From assembly GCA_003241895.1 (NCBI GenBank), contig QBLY01000003.1, forward strand, positions 92,201-156,200: a DNA stretch of 64,000 nt, in the 5' to 3' direction. The notes under the pieces were generated by a model. That model was not told the origin of the DNA. It did not search any database and was given only the letters and a program-made list of their open reading frames with translations. Origin of the DNA: Lysobacteraceae bacterium. GTDB lineage: Bacteria; Pseudomonadota; Gammaproteobacteria; Xanthomonadales; Xanthomonadaceae. The position numbers and the translations under genes were made by a program. Below, piece after piece: positions 15,617 through 23,570 of this stretch (position 1 is the first letter of the stretch; each line of letters opens with the position of its first letter).

Positions 15617-16471
15617 TCAGCCGCCGCGCGCCACGGGCCGCGAGGCATCACTGACCCAGCCGCTCCACGAACCCGCATAAACGCGGGCACCGTCGAGCCC
15701 GGCATGCGCCATCGCCAGCAGGTTGTGGCAGGCGGTGACGCCCGAGCCGCACGACAGCACCACGTCGGCCGGTGCGCGCTCGCCGATCAGCGCCTGGAAG
15801 GCTGCGCGCAGTTCGCCGGGCGATCGCAGGCGGCCGCTGTCCAGGTTGGCCGCGAAGGGGCGGTTCAACGCGCCGGGAATATGCCCGGCGACGGGATCGA
15901 GCGGTTCGACGTCGCCGCGGAAGCGCTCGGGCGCGCGGGCATCGAGCAGCCAGCCCGGTGCTTCCCCCAGGCGTGCGGCCACGTCGTCCGCAGCGGCGAT
16001 GGCCGACGCGTCGAAGCGACCCGCATAGTGACCGGGGCCGATCCGCGGCGCGGTGGATTCCATCGCCAGCCCCAGCCCGCGCCAGGCCGCGACGCCGCCA
16101 TCGAGCACCGCCACGCGCGCATGGCCCATCAAGCGCAGCAGCCACCACAGCCGCGCCGCCGCCATCGAGCCGTCGCCGGCGTCGTAGGCCACCACCTGCG
16201 ACGCCGGAGTGATACCCAGCCGCGCCAGCGTGCGGTTGAAATCGCCGGCGTCGGGCAGCGGGTGCCGGCCCTGCGACGGCGGCTTGCGATGATCGGACAG
16301 GTCGCGGTCCAGGCGGGCGTGGCCGGCACCCGGCAGGTGCGACGCGCGCCATTCGCGCTCACCGGCATCCGCATCGGCCAGCGCGTGGCGGCAATCCACC
16401 AGCGCCAGGCCGGGCTGCCCCAGCGCCGCGGCCAAGTGCTCGGGAGCGACGATCGTGGTCCAGTGCGTCAT
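15617..16471 (-). CDS. 3-mercaptopyruvate/thiosulfate sulfurtransferase (tandem rhodanese)
   Basis: A 284-residue protein with two rhodanese domains. The first lacks the active Cys; the second has the loop SCGSGVTACHN near residue 240, and CGSGVT is the form typical of 3-mercaptopyruvate sulfurtransferases (SseA). It transfers sulfane sulfur to thiophilic acceptors. Its stop lies directly against the stop of the plus-strand lipoprotein, leaving no intergenic terminator. The start overlaps the end of the Nudix gene by 4 bases, forming an operon with it and DUF1289. Confidence 0.9.
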   Translation of the reverse strand: MTHWTTIVAPEHLAAALGQPGLALVDCRHALADADAGEREWRASHLPGAGHARLDRDLSDHRKPPSQGRHPLPDAGDFNRTLARLGITPASQVVAYDAGDGSMAAARLWWLLRLMGHARVAVLDGGVAAWRGLGLAMESTAPRIGPGHYAGRFDASAIAAADDVAARLGEAPGWLLDARAPERFRGDVEPLDPVAGHIPGALNRPFAANLDSGRLRSPGELRAAFQALIGERAPADVVLSCGSGVTACHNLLAMAHAGLDGARVYAGSWSGWVSDASRPVARGG

Positions 16472-17088
16472 GTGGCCTGCTCCAGGCGTCGACGGAAGTT
16501 CACCAGCATCGCGGCGGTTGCGCCCCAGATGCGATGGCCCTGGTAACGGTACTCCAGCAGGCTGCGGCGGCGGCCCTGCCAGTCCACTTCAAGCTCATGC
16601 ACGTTGCCCGGGTCGAGCAGGAAGCCCAGCGGCACCTCGATGGCCTCGGCCACCTCGGTGGGATCCAGGCGCGGCACGTAGTCGCGCGACACCGTCGCCA
16701 CCACCGGGAAGACGTGGAAGCCGGTGATGGTGACGAAGGGATCCAGGTAGCCCAGCGGCACCGAAAGTCCACGCCCCAGGCCCACCTCCTCATCGGCTTC
16801 GCGCAGCGCCGCCGCGATCGGATCGGCGTCGCCCGGATCAATGCTGCCGCCCGGAAAGCTGATCTGGCCGGCGTGGTGGCGAAGCGCTTCGGTGCGCCGG
16901 GTGAGCAGCACGCGCGGCCCGTCGGCACGGTCTATCAGCGCCACCAGCACGGCGGCCGGGCGCAGGTCGGCCGCCTGCGGCAGCAGGTCGGCGAGTTCGG
17001 CGTGGTTCCAGCCCGGCCCGGAAGGCGCCTGGGCCAGCGGATGCAGCGCGCGCGGCAGTCGTTCGAACGGGTCGAACGGCGGGATCAC
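16468..17088 (-). CDS. CoA pyrophosphatase-like Nudix hydrolase
   Basis: A 206-residue Nudix protein. The box runs from GGSIDPGDADPI to AALREADEEVGL, fitting GX5EX7REUXEEXGU in its REUXEEXGU half, and is preceded by the segment RHHAGQISFPGG characteristic of CoA pyrophosphatases (NudL/YeaB). It would cleave CoA or its derivatives to 3',5'-ADP and phosphopantetheine. Note that Asp/Pro replaces the usual Gly-x-Glu spacing in the first half, as in other NudL proteins. Overlaps the genes on both sides by 4 bases. Confidence 0.88.
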   Translation of the reverse strand: MIPPFDPFERLPRALHPLAQAPSGPGWNHAELADLLPQAADLRPAAVLVALIDRADGPRVLLTRRTEALRHHAGQISFPGGSIDPGDADPIAAALREADEEVGLGRGLSVPLGYLDPFVTITGFHVFPVVATVSRDYVPRLDPTEVAEAIEVPLGFLLDPGNVHELEVDWQGRRRSLLEYRYQGHRIWGATAAMLVNFRRRLEQAT

Positions 17089-17270
17089 ACCCGGCCGGCC
17101 TCACGGACGGGAAGCACCACGTCCATGACGTGCTGGCGTTCCGCGTCGCTCATCTGCGACCAGAAGGTGATTTCCGCGGTGGTGCGATGGCAGCCTTCGC
17201 ACAGGCCCTGGCCGTCAAGCGAACAGATACCGATGCAGGGACTGAGCACTGCGCGCAATGGGATGTTCAT
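17085..17270 (-). CDS. DUF1289 small Cys-rich protein
   Basis: A 61-residue protein with the four-cysteine pattern SPCIGICSLDGQGLCEGCHR, then TTAEITFWSQMSDAER, the DUF1289 signature. The cysteines suggest a metal or cluster site; the function is not established. It overlaps the Nudix gene by 4 bases and is the first gene of a three-gene minus-strand operon. Confidence 0.88.
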   Translation of the reverse strand: MNIPLRAVLSPCIGICSLDGQGLCEGCHRTTAEITFWSQMSDAERQHVMDVVLPVREAGRV

Positions 17271-17281
17271 CGGGAATGACC

Positions 17282-17315
17282 AAAAAAAACGCCGCGCCGG
17301 GGAACCCGGCGCGGC
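17282..17315 (-). terminator. strong terminator after the FKBP gene
   Basis: An 11-base GC stem (GCCGCGCCGGG at 17291-17301 with its complement at 17305-17315) closes a three-base loop; on the minus strand it is followed by GTTTTTTTT. It separates the FKBP gene from the DUF1289 operon downstream. Confidence 0.93.
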
Positions 17316-17327
17316 GGCGTGACGTTG

Positions 17328-18062
17328 TTACTGGACGCTGACGAGCTTGATGTCGAACACCAGCGCCTGGCCCGGGCCGACCGGCGAACGCGGGTCGTTG
17401 CCGAAGGCCTTGTCGGCGGGAAGGAAGACTTCCCAGCGCGAACCGGCCGGCATCATCAGCAGGGTTTCCTGCACGCCCTTGATCGGGAACTCGCTGAGCT
17501 TGAAGGTCGCCGGGGTCGGGTTCTGCTGGGCGTAGGTGTTGGCAAACTCCTGGCCGGTGGAGACCGAACCGCGGTAGTGCATGGCCACCGTGCTGGCCAT
17601 CGTGGGCTTGGCGCCGGTGCCCGGCTCGATCACGCGGTACTGCACGCCGGTGGGCAGGGTGGTGACACCCGGCTTGGCGCGGTTGGCGGCGAGGAAGGCG
17701 TCGGACTTGGCCTTGTTGTCGTTGGCCACCTTCTCGAACTCCGAGCGCGCCTTGGTCATCATGCGCTGCTGCAGGCCGGCCAGCTGGGCGTCAAGCTGCG
17801 GCTGCGGGTACTGCGCGGCACGCTTGGCAAAGCCGTCCTGCAGGGCCTTGATCACGGCGTTGAGGTCCACGTCCACGCCCTGCTGGGAAAGATCCTTGCC
17901 CAGGTCGTAACCGATGGCGTAGCTCAGCACGGGCTTGTTGGCCGCGACCGGCGCCGGCGCTTGCTGCGCCTGCGGGGCCTGGGCCGGGGCAGTCTGGGCA
18001 ACGGCAACGCCGGAGCTCAGACCAAGGGCCGCCAGACTGGCAGCCAACAGACGCAAATTCAT
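17328..18062 (-). CDS. FKBP-type peptidyl-prolyl isomerase, exported (FkpA/Mip-like)
   Basis: A 244-residue periplasmic foldase. The signal peptide is MNLRLLAASLAALGLSSGVAVA. An Ala/Pro/Gln-rich linker is followed by a helical dimerisation domain (residues about 45-135: SYAIGYDLGKDLSQQGVDVD) and a C-terminal FKBP domain (about 135-244) with VAMHYRGSVSTGQEF, MMPAGSRWEVFLP and PGQALVFDIKLV. The ATG at 18062 is chosen because it gives the signal peptide; the frame is open further upstream. Single-gene unit closed by a strong terminator. Confidence 0.93.
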   Translation of the reverse strand: MNLRLLAASLAALGLSSGVAVAQTAPAQAPQAQQAPAPVAANKPVLSYAIGYDLGKDLSQQGVDVDLNAVIKALQDGFAKRAAQYPQPQLDAQLAGLQQRMMTKARSEFEKVANDNKAKSDAFLAANRAKPGVTTLPTGVQYRVIEPGTGAKPTMASTVAMHYRGSVSTGQEFANTYAQQNPTPATFKLSEFPIKGVQETLLMMPAGSRWEVFLPADKAFGNDPRSPVGPGQALVFDIKLVSVQ

Positions 18063-18215
18063 CAGGAAATCTCCAGTTGTGGATGCCGGGACGATGTGGG
18101 GTCCCAGAGGCCGCGCTAGGATAGCCCCCACACGGCTGAACCGCTACTGACACGACGTCCCGGACCCTTGCTGGACAAGGCGGACAGCCCTCCCCCCCTG
18201 CCCTTCGGAGCCGCC

Positions 18216-18998
18216 ATGAACTTCACCCACCTGCTGGTAGAGGATCGCGGCGCGGTCCGCTGGATCACGCTCAATCGCCCGGAAAAGCTCAATGCGCTCA
18301 ACCGCGCCACGCTGGGCGAGCTGCACGCCGCCTTCGAAGCCGCCGGCAGCGACGACGCCGTGCGCGTGGTGGTGCTGACCGGCGCCGGCCCCAAGGCCTT
18401 CGTGGCCGGCGCCGACATCGCCGAGATGAATGGCCTGAGCGCAATCGAAGGCCGCGATTTTTCCCGCCACGGCCAGCGCCTGATGAGCCGCATCGAACAC
18501 CTGGGCAAGCCGGTGCTGGCGATGGTGAATGGATTCGCGCTGGGCGGCGGCCTGGAGCTGGCCATGGCCTGCCACCTGCGCATCGCCGCCGACACCGCCA
18601 AGGTCGGCCAGCCCGAGGTCAACCTGGGCCTGGTGCCCGGCTTCGGCGGCACCCAGCGCCTGCTGCGCCTGGCAGGACGCTCGGCCACCCTGGAGCTGTG
18701 CCTGCTGGGCCAGCCCATCGACGCCGCCCGGGCCCTGCAGCTGGGCATCCTGACCCGGGTGGTGCCGGCCGACCAACTGCAGGCCGAAACCACCCGCCTG
18801 GCCGAACAGCTGGCGCAGTCCGCGCCGCAGGCCCTGCGTGGCGTCCTGGACGCGGTGCTGGTGGGCGGCGAGACCTCGCTCGAGGCCGGCCTGGACTACG
18901 AGACGCAGGTGTTCGCACTGGCTTTTTCCACCGACGACATGAAGGAAGGCACCGACGCCTTCCTCGCGCGCCGCAAGCCAAGCTTCACCGGTCGCTGA
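18216..18998 (+). CDS. enoyl-CoA hydratase (crotonase)
   Basis: A 260-residue crotonase. Oxyanion-hole motifs are FVAGADIAEM and GFALGGGLELAMAC. Both catalytic glutamates are present, in GQPEVNLGLVPGFGGTQRLL and in ATLELCLLG, so hydration of trans-2-enoyl-CoA is expected. It contrasts with the isomerase-type paralogue near 14487. The ATG at 18216 lies 6 bases after CGGAG and gives the usual length. It ends 16 bases before rsxC and may be co-transcribed with it. Confidence 0.92.
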   Translation: MNFTHLLVEDRGAVRWITLNRPEKLNALNRATLGELHAAFEAAGSDDAVRVVVLTGAGPKAFVAGADIAEMNGLSAIEGRDFSRHGQRLMSRIEHLGKPVLAMVNGFALGGGLELAMACHLRIAADTAKVGQPEVNLGLVPGFGGTQRLLRLAGRSATLELCLLGQPIDAARALQLGILTRVVPADQLQAETTRLAEQLAQSAPQALRGVLDAVLVGGETSLEAGLDYETQVFALAFSTDDMKEGTDAFLARRKPSFTGR

Positions 18999-19014
18999 AG
19001 CACCGGTCCGACAA

Positions 19015-20520
19015 ATGCTCCTGAAGCACTTCCACGGCGGGCTCACGCTCGCCGGCCATAAAGGCGAGTCCACCGGGCGCGGGCTGCAGGCCTGCGCCAT
19101 GCCGCCCGTGCTGCACGTGTGCCTGCTGCAGCACGCCGGCACGCCTGCGCGCGCCTGCGTGGCGGTGGGCGACGCGGTGGCCGCGGGCCAGCGCATAGGC
19201 ATCGCCGAAGGTGAGGTCAGCGCGGACGTGCATTCGCCGTGCGCAGGGCGCGTGCTGGCCGTGGCGCCGCGCCCCCTGGCCCGCTTCCCCGGCCTTGAAG
19301 CCGACCACGTCACGCTGGAAACCAGCGCCGCGCCAGCGGCACATCGGCTGCCGGCGATGGACTGGCAGGCCAGCGAGCCGGCCGCGCTGCTTGAGCGCCT
19401 GCGGGCCGCGGGCCTGGTCGGCCTGGGCGGCGCCGGTTTCCCCACGGCCGGCAAGCTTGCCGTGGCGCGCGACCTGCTGGTGCTCAACGGCGCCGAGTGC
19501 GAGCCGTGGATCGCCTGCGACGACGCCCTGCTGCGCGAACACGCCGACGACGTGGTGCGCGGCGGCCGCCTGCTGGCGCGCATGGTGGGCGCCGGCCGCG
19601 TGCTGCTGGCCATCGAAGACGCGATGACCGAGGCGCTTGCAGCCGCGCGCGCCGCGGCTCAATCCCAAGGCGACGGCGCCGTGGAAGTGGTGGCCGTGCC
19701 GACGATCTATCCCCAGGGCGGCGAGCGCCAGTTGATCCAGGTGTTGACCGGGCAGGAGGTGCCGCGCGGCGGCCTGCCGCGCGACATCGGCGTGATCGTG
19801 CAGAACGTCGCCACCGCCCGCGCCGCCTGGCTGGCGGTGACGCAGGGTGAAGCGCTGGTGTCGCGCGTGGTCACCGTGACCGGACCCGGCGTGGCTCAGC
19901 CCGGCAACTTCGTGGTGCCGATCGGGACGTCGGTGGCGCACGTGGTGGCACAGGCGGGCGGCTACACCGATGCCGCGGCGCGGCTGCTGCTGGGCGGGCC
20001 GATGATGGGCCAGGCGCTGCCGCACGACGACTTCCCCCTAGGCAAGCAGGACAACTGCGTGCTGGTGCTGTCGGCCGACCAGGTCGTCGACCGCGAGCCG
20101 GAGATGCCCTGCATCCGCTGCGGCGACTGCGCCAGCGCCTGCCCGTCGCAGCTGCTGCCCCAGCAACTGCTCTGGCAAGCGCGCGCGGGCAACCTCGAGC
20201 GCGCCCAGGACCAGGGCGTGTTCGACTGCATCGAATGCGGCTGCTGCGACCTGGTGTGCCCCAGCCACATCGCGCTGACCCAACAGTTCCGGAGCACCAA
20301 GCTCGCGATCCGGCTCCGCGCCGCCGACACCGGGATAGCGCTGGCCGCGCGCGAGCGCCACGAGCACCGCCAGCAGCGGCTTGAACGTGAATCCGCCGAA
20401 CGCGCCCAGCGCCACGAGGCGCGCCGCGCCGGCAGCGCACCCGCCGACGCGGTGGCGGCCGCGCTTGAGCGCGCGCGCGCGCGACAGTCGCCCGGCCACG
20501 ACCCGGACCCGTCGACTTGA
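19015..20520 (+). CDS. rsxC: electron transport complex subunit RsxC (RnfC)
   Basis: Peripheral NADH-side subunit of the Rnf/Rsx complex, which moves electrons between NADH and ferredoxin-like carriers, and in enterobacteria keeps SoxR reduced. The 501-residue protein has an N-terminal domain (LLKHFHGGLTLAGHK), a nucleotide/FMN region with GLGGAGFPTAGK near residue 140, and two 4Fe-4S sites, CIRCGDCASACP near 365 and CIECGCCDLVCP near 404. The C-terminal tail is Arg/Ala-rich and shorter than in E. coli. The stop overlaps rsxD. rsxA and rsxB are not upstream. Confidence 0.94.
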   Translation: MLLKHFHGGLTLAGHKGESTGRGLQACAMPPVLHVCLLQHAGTPARACVAVGDAVAAGQRIGIAEGEVSADVHSPCAGRVLAVAPRPLARFPGLEADHVTLETSAAPAAHRLPAMDWQASEPAALLERLRAAGLVGLGGAGFPTAGKLAVARDLLVLNGAECEPWIACDDALLREHADDVVRGGRLLARMVGAGRVLLAIEDAMTEALAAARAAAQSQGDGAVEVVAVPTIYPQGGERQLIQVLTGQEVPRGGLPRDIGVIVQNVATARAAWLAVTQGEALVSRVVTVTGPGVAQPGNFVVPIGTSVAHVVAQAGGYTDAAARLLLGGPMMGQALPHDDFPLGKQDNCVLVLSADQVVDREPEMPCIRCGDCASACPSQLLPQQLLWQARAGNLERAQDQGVFDCIECGCCDLVCPSHIALTQQFRSTKLAIRLRAADTGIALAARERHEHRQQRLERESAERAQRHEARRAGSAPADAVAAALERARARQSPGHDPDPST

Positions 20521-21563
20521 AGACTTTCGACGTCGCTGGCGCGCCGCACCTGCCGGCCCGGCGCAGCGTGCGCGGCGTGATGGGCCTGGTGCTGGCGGCG
20601 CTGGTGCCGGGCGTGCTGGCGCACGCGTGGTTCTTCGGGCCCGGCATCGCTATCCAGATCTCGCTGGCCACCGCGTTCGCGCTGGGCTTCGAGGCGGCCA
20701 TGCTGGGTGTTCGCGGCAAGCCCATGCGGCTCTTCCTCACCGACCTCAGTGCGCCGCTGACGGCGGTGCTGTTCGCCTTGTCCATTCCGCCGCTGGCGCC
20801 GTGGTGGGTGTCGGCCATCGGCATGGCCTCGGCCATCGTGCTGGCCAAGCATCTTTTCGGCGGCCTGGGCCACAACCTGTTCAACCCGGCGATGGTGGGC
20901 GTGGCGGTGGTGCTGCTCAGCTTCCCGCGCGAGTTCACCCAGTGGCTGCCGCCCGCGGGCCTGCCGGACGGCGCCGCCATGCCGGGCCTGGGCGCCAGCC
21001 TGCGCGCCGTGTTCACCGGCGAACTGCCGGCGCCCTGGCGCTGGGACACGCTGGCGCAGGCCACGCCGCTGGACACCCTGCGCACGCTCGGCAACGCCGG
21101 CGCCACCCTGGCCGAGATCCGCGACAACCCGCTGTTCGGGGACTTCGGCGGGCGCGGCTGGGAATGGGTGGCGAACTTCTTCGCGCTGGGCGGCATCTTC
21201 CTGCTTTGGAAGAAGATCATCCCGTGGCAGGTGCCGGTGGGGGTGCTGGGCACGGTGGTGCTGGTAACGCTGCCGTTCTGGCTGTCCGACCCGGACCTGC
21301 ATCCGTTCCCGCTGCAGCACGTGTTCTCGGGTGCGCTGGTGCTGGGCGCGTTCTTCATCGCCACCGACCCGGTCAGCGGCTGCACCACGCCGCGCGGCCG
21401 GCTGCTGTTCGGCGTCGGCGTCGCGCTGCTCACCCTGGCCATCCGGCGCTGGGGCGCCTTCCCCGACGGCGTGGCGTTCGCGGTGCTGCTGATGAACTGC
21501 GTGGCGCCCTGGCTGGACCTCAACACGCGCCCCCGCATCCTGGGCGAAGGCCGGGCGCCATGA
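20517..21563 (+). CDS. rsxD: electron transport complex subunit RsxD (RnfD)
   Basis: Membrane subunit with about nine hydrophobic segments and covalent FMN. The 348 residues begin at TTG 20517 (overlap TTGA with the rsxC stop); the N-terminus then reads APHLPARRSVRGVMGLVL, which aligns with the usual SPH...R..VM..VLLALLPG start, so this rare start codon is favoured. QATPLDTLR near residue 185 is where the family has its flavin-bearing Thr. The C-terminal FFIATDPVSGCTTPRGR is typical. Confidence 0.92.
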   Translation: MKTFDVAGAPHLPARRSVRGVMGLVLAALVPGVLAHAWFFGPGIAIQISLATAFALGFEAAMLGVRGKPMRLFLTDLSAPLTAVLFALSIPPLAPWWVSAIGMASAIVLAKHLFGGLGHNLFNPAMVGVAVVLLSFPREFTQWLPPAGLPDGAAMPGLGASLRAVFTGELPAPWRWDTLAQATPLDTLRTLGNAGATLAEIRDNPLFGDFGGRGWEWVANFFALGGIFLLWKKIIPWQVPVGVLGTVVLVTLPFWLSDPDLHPFPLQHVFSGALVLGAFFIATDPVSGCTTPRGRLLFGVGVALLTLAIRRWGAFPDGVAFAVLLMNCVAPWLDLNTRPRILGEGRAP

Positions 21564-22231
21564 AGGAAGGGCTGCGTGAGTCGCTGCGCTCGGGCGCGCA
21601 GCTGGCCCTGGCCGCGCTGCTGGCCACGGGACTGCTGGCCGGCACGTTCGCGTTGACGCGCGCGCGCATCGCGGATGCCGAACATCGCCTGCAGATGGAT
21701 GCGCTGGCGATCGTCATTCCCGCCGACCGCTACGACAACGACCTGGTGGCTGATAGCGTCACCGTGTCGGCACAACCCTGGCTCGGCCAACCGCTAGCCA
21801 CCGTGCATCGCGCGCGAATGCGCGGCCAGGACGCCGCCCTGGTGTTGTCGGTGGTGGCGCCCGACGGTTATTCGGGCGACATCGGGCTGCTGGTGGCCGT
21901 TGACCGCGACGGTCGGGTGCTGGGCGTGCGCGTTGACCGCCATCGCGAAACGCCCGGCCTGGGCGACGACATTGAAGCCGGGCGCAGCGACTGGATCACG
22001 CGCTTCACCGGCCGCGCCCTCGGCGACCCCGATCCCGCCCGCTGGGCGGTGCGCAAGGACGGCGGCGACTTCGACCAGTTCGCCGGCGCCACCGTCACGC
22101 CGCGCGCGGTGGTGTTGGCGGTGAAGCGCAGCCTGGAGTTCGTGGCGCTGCACGGGCAAGCCCTGTACGCCGCACCGCCCGGCGCTACACTGCGCATCGA
22201 CTCCGCGCCCGACGACTACCGCCCGCAGTGA
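21560..22231 (+). CDS. rsxG: electron transport complex subunit RsxG (RnfG)
   Basis: Periplasm-facing FMN subunit. The 223-residue protein starts at ATG 21560, overlapping the rsxD stop by 4 bases. One N-terminal membrane segment (LALAALLATGLLAGTFAL) is followed by an FMN-binding domain: GYSGDIGLLVAVD, RVDRHRETPGLGDDI and FAGATVTPRAVV, the last containing the Thr that carries flavin covalently (S/A-GAT). Confidence 0.93.
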   Translation: MKEGLRESLRSGAQLALAALLATGLLAGTFALTRARIADAEHRLQMDALAIVIPADRYDNDLVADSVTVSAQPWLGQPLATVHRARMRGQDAALVLSVVAPDGYSGDIGLLVAVDRDGRVLGVRVDRHRETPGLGDDIEAGRSDWITRFTGRALGDPDPARWAVRKDGGDFDQFAGATVTPRAVVLAVKRSLEFVALHGQALYAAPPGATLRIDSAPDDYRPQ

Positions 22232-22872
22232 CCGCCGCCACGCCCCGCGCGATCCTCGAATACGGCCTGGCCAGCGGCAACGTCGGCCTGGTGCAGCTGC
22301 TGGGGCTGTGCCCGCTGCTGGCGGTCAGCAACAACGCGGTGAACGCACTGGGCCTGGGCTTGGCGACGATGCTCGCACTTATCCTCACCAACACCGCCGT
22401 CGCCGGCATTCGCCGGCTCACGCGCCGCGACGTGCGCATCCCGGCCTTCGTGATGATCATCGCCGCCGTGGTCACGTCCATCGAACTGGCCATCCGCGCC
22501 TGGCTGCCCGAGCTGCACGCGGTGTTGGGCATTTTCATTCCGCTGATCGTCACCAACTGCGCGCTGATGGGGCGCGCCGAGGCCTTCGCTTCGCGCAACC
22601 GCCCGGACCTCGCGGCGCTGGACGGTTTCGCGATCGGGCTGGGCTTCGCCTGGGTGCTGCTGCTGATCGGCGCGGTGCGCGAACTCATCGGCTCCGGCAG
22701 CCTGTTCGCCGGCGCCGGCCGGCTGCTCAAGCTGCCCGGGCTGGAGCTGGCGGCGGACGGCTACCCGGGCTTCGTTTTGGCGGTGCTGCCGATCGGGGCC
22801 TTCCTGGTGCTGGCCGGCCTGATCGCGACCAGGCAGGGCTGGCGCCTGCGGCAGGCCAGGCAGGCGGCATGA
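22228..22872 (+). CDS. rsxE: electron transport complex subunit RsxE (RnfE)
   Basis: Integral subunit with about six membrane segments, related to RsxA. 214 residues from GTG 22228, overlapping the rsxG stop (GTGA). Conserved segments are NVGLVQLLGLCPLLAVSN, AGIRRLTRRDVRIPAFVMII and IPLIVTNCALMGRAEAFAS. It overlaps nth by 4 bases, so nth is translated with the operon. Confidence 0.94.
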   Translation: MTAATPRAILEYGLASGNVGLVQLLGLCPLLAVSNNAVNALGLGLATMLALILTNTAVAGIRRLTRRDVRIPAFVMIIAAVVTSIELAIRAWLPELHAVLGIFIPLIVTNCALMGRAEAFASRNRPDLAALDGFAIGLGFAWVLLLIGAVRELIGSGSLFAGAGRLLKLPGLELAADGYPGFVLAVLPIGAFLVLAGLIATRQGWRLRQARQAA

Positions 22873-23507
22873 AGGCCGACCAGCGTCGCGAGATGTTCGC
22901 CCGCCTGGCCGAACTCAACCCCAGGCCCACCACCGAACTCGAATACTCCAGCCCCTATGAACTGCTGGTGGCGGTGGCGCTGTCGGCCCAGTCCACCGAC
23001 GTGGGCGTGAACAAGGCCACCCGGAAACTCTTTCCCGTCGCCAATACCCCGCAGGCGATGCTGGCGCTGGGCGAAGCCGGGCTGAAGCGCTACATCGCCA
23101 CCATCGGCCTGTTCAATACCAAGGCGGCCAACGTGATGGCCGCGGCGCGGAGGCTGGTGGACCAGCACGGCGGCGAAGTGCCGCGCGACCGCGCTGCGCT
23201 GGAGGCGCTGCCGGGCGTGGGGCGCAAGACCGCCAACGTGGTGCTCAACACCGCCTTCGGCGAACCCACCATCGCGGTGGACACGCACATCTTCCGGGTT
23301 GCCAACCGGACCGGACTGGCGCCCGGCAAGACCGTGCGCGCAGTCGAGGACAAACTGATCAAGGCCGTGCCGCTGGAATACCGCCTGGACGCCCACCACT
23401 GGCTGATCCTGCACGGCCGCTACGTCTGCAAGGCGCGCAAGCCGGACTGCCCGCAGTGCGTAATCCGCGACCTGTGCCGCTTCCGGGACAAGACCCCCGC
23501 CACCTAG
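22869..23507 (+). CDS. nth: endonuclease III
   Basis: Bifunctional DNA glycosylase/AP lyase for oxidised pyrimidines. The 212-residue protein has the HhH motif LPGVGRKTANVVL with the catalytic Lys, the catalytic Asp in VDTHIFRV, and the C-terminal 4Fe-4S loop C-x6-C-x2-C-x5-C (CKARKPDCPQCVIRDLC). The start ATG overlaps the rsxE stop. Association of nth with the rsx operon is widespread in gammaproteobacteria. Confidence 0.97.
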   Translation: MKADQRREMFARLAELNPRPTTELEYSSPYELLVAVALSAQSTDVGVNKATRKLFPVANTPQAMLALGEAGLKRYIATIGLFNTKAANVMAAARRLVDQHGGEVPRDRAALEALPGVGRKTANVVLNTAFGEPTIAVDTHIFRVANRTGLAPGKTVRAVEDKLIKAVPLEYRLDAHHWLILHGRYVCKARKPDCPQCVIRDLCRFRDKTPAT

Positions 23508-23518
23508 TGAACCCGGTC

Positions 23519-23548
23519 GAAAAATACCCCGGGCCTTTCGGCCCGGGG
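23519..23548 (-). terminator. terminator of the phosphate porin gene
   Basis: On the minus strand CCCCGGGC, loop CGAAAG, GCCCGGGG is followed by TATTTTTC. It is 23 bases beyond the porin stop and lies between the convergent nth and porin genes, so it may work both ways, although the T run is only on the minus side. Confidence 0.85.
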
Positions 23549-23570
23549 CGGGGTCACGCCAGCGCGGCGG

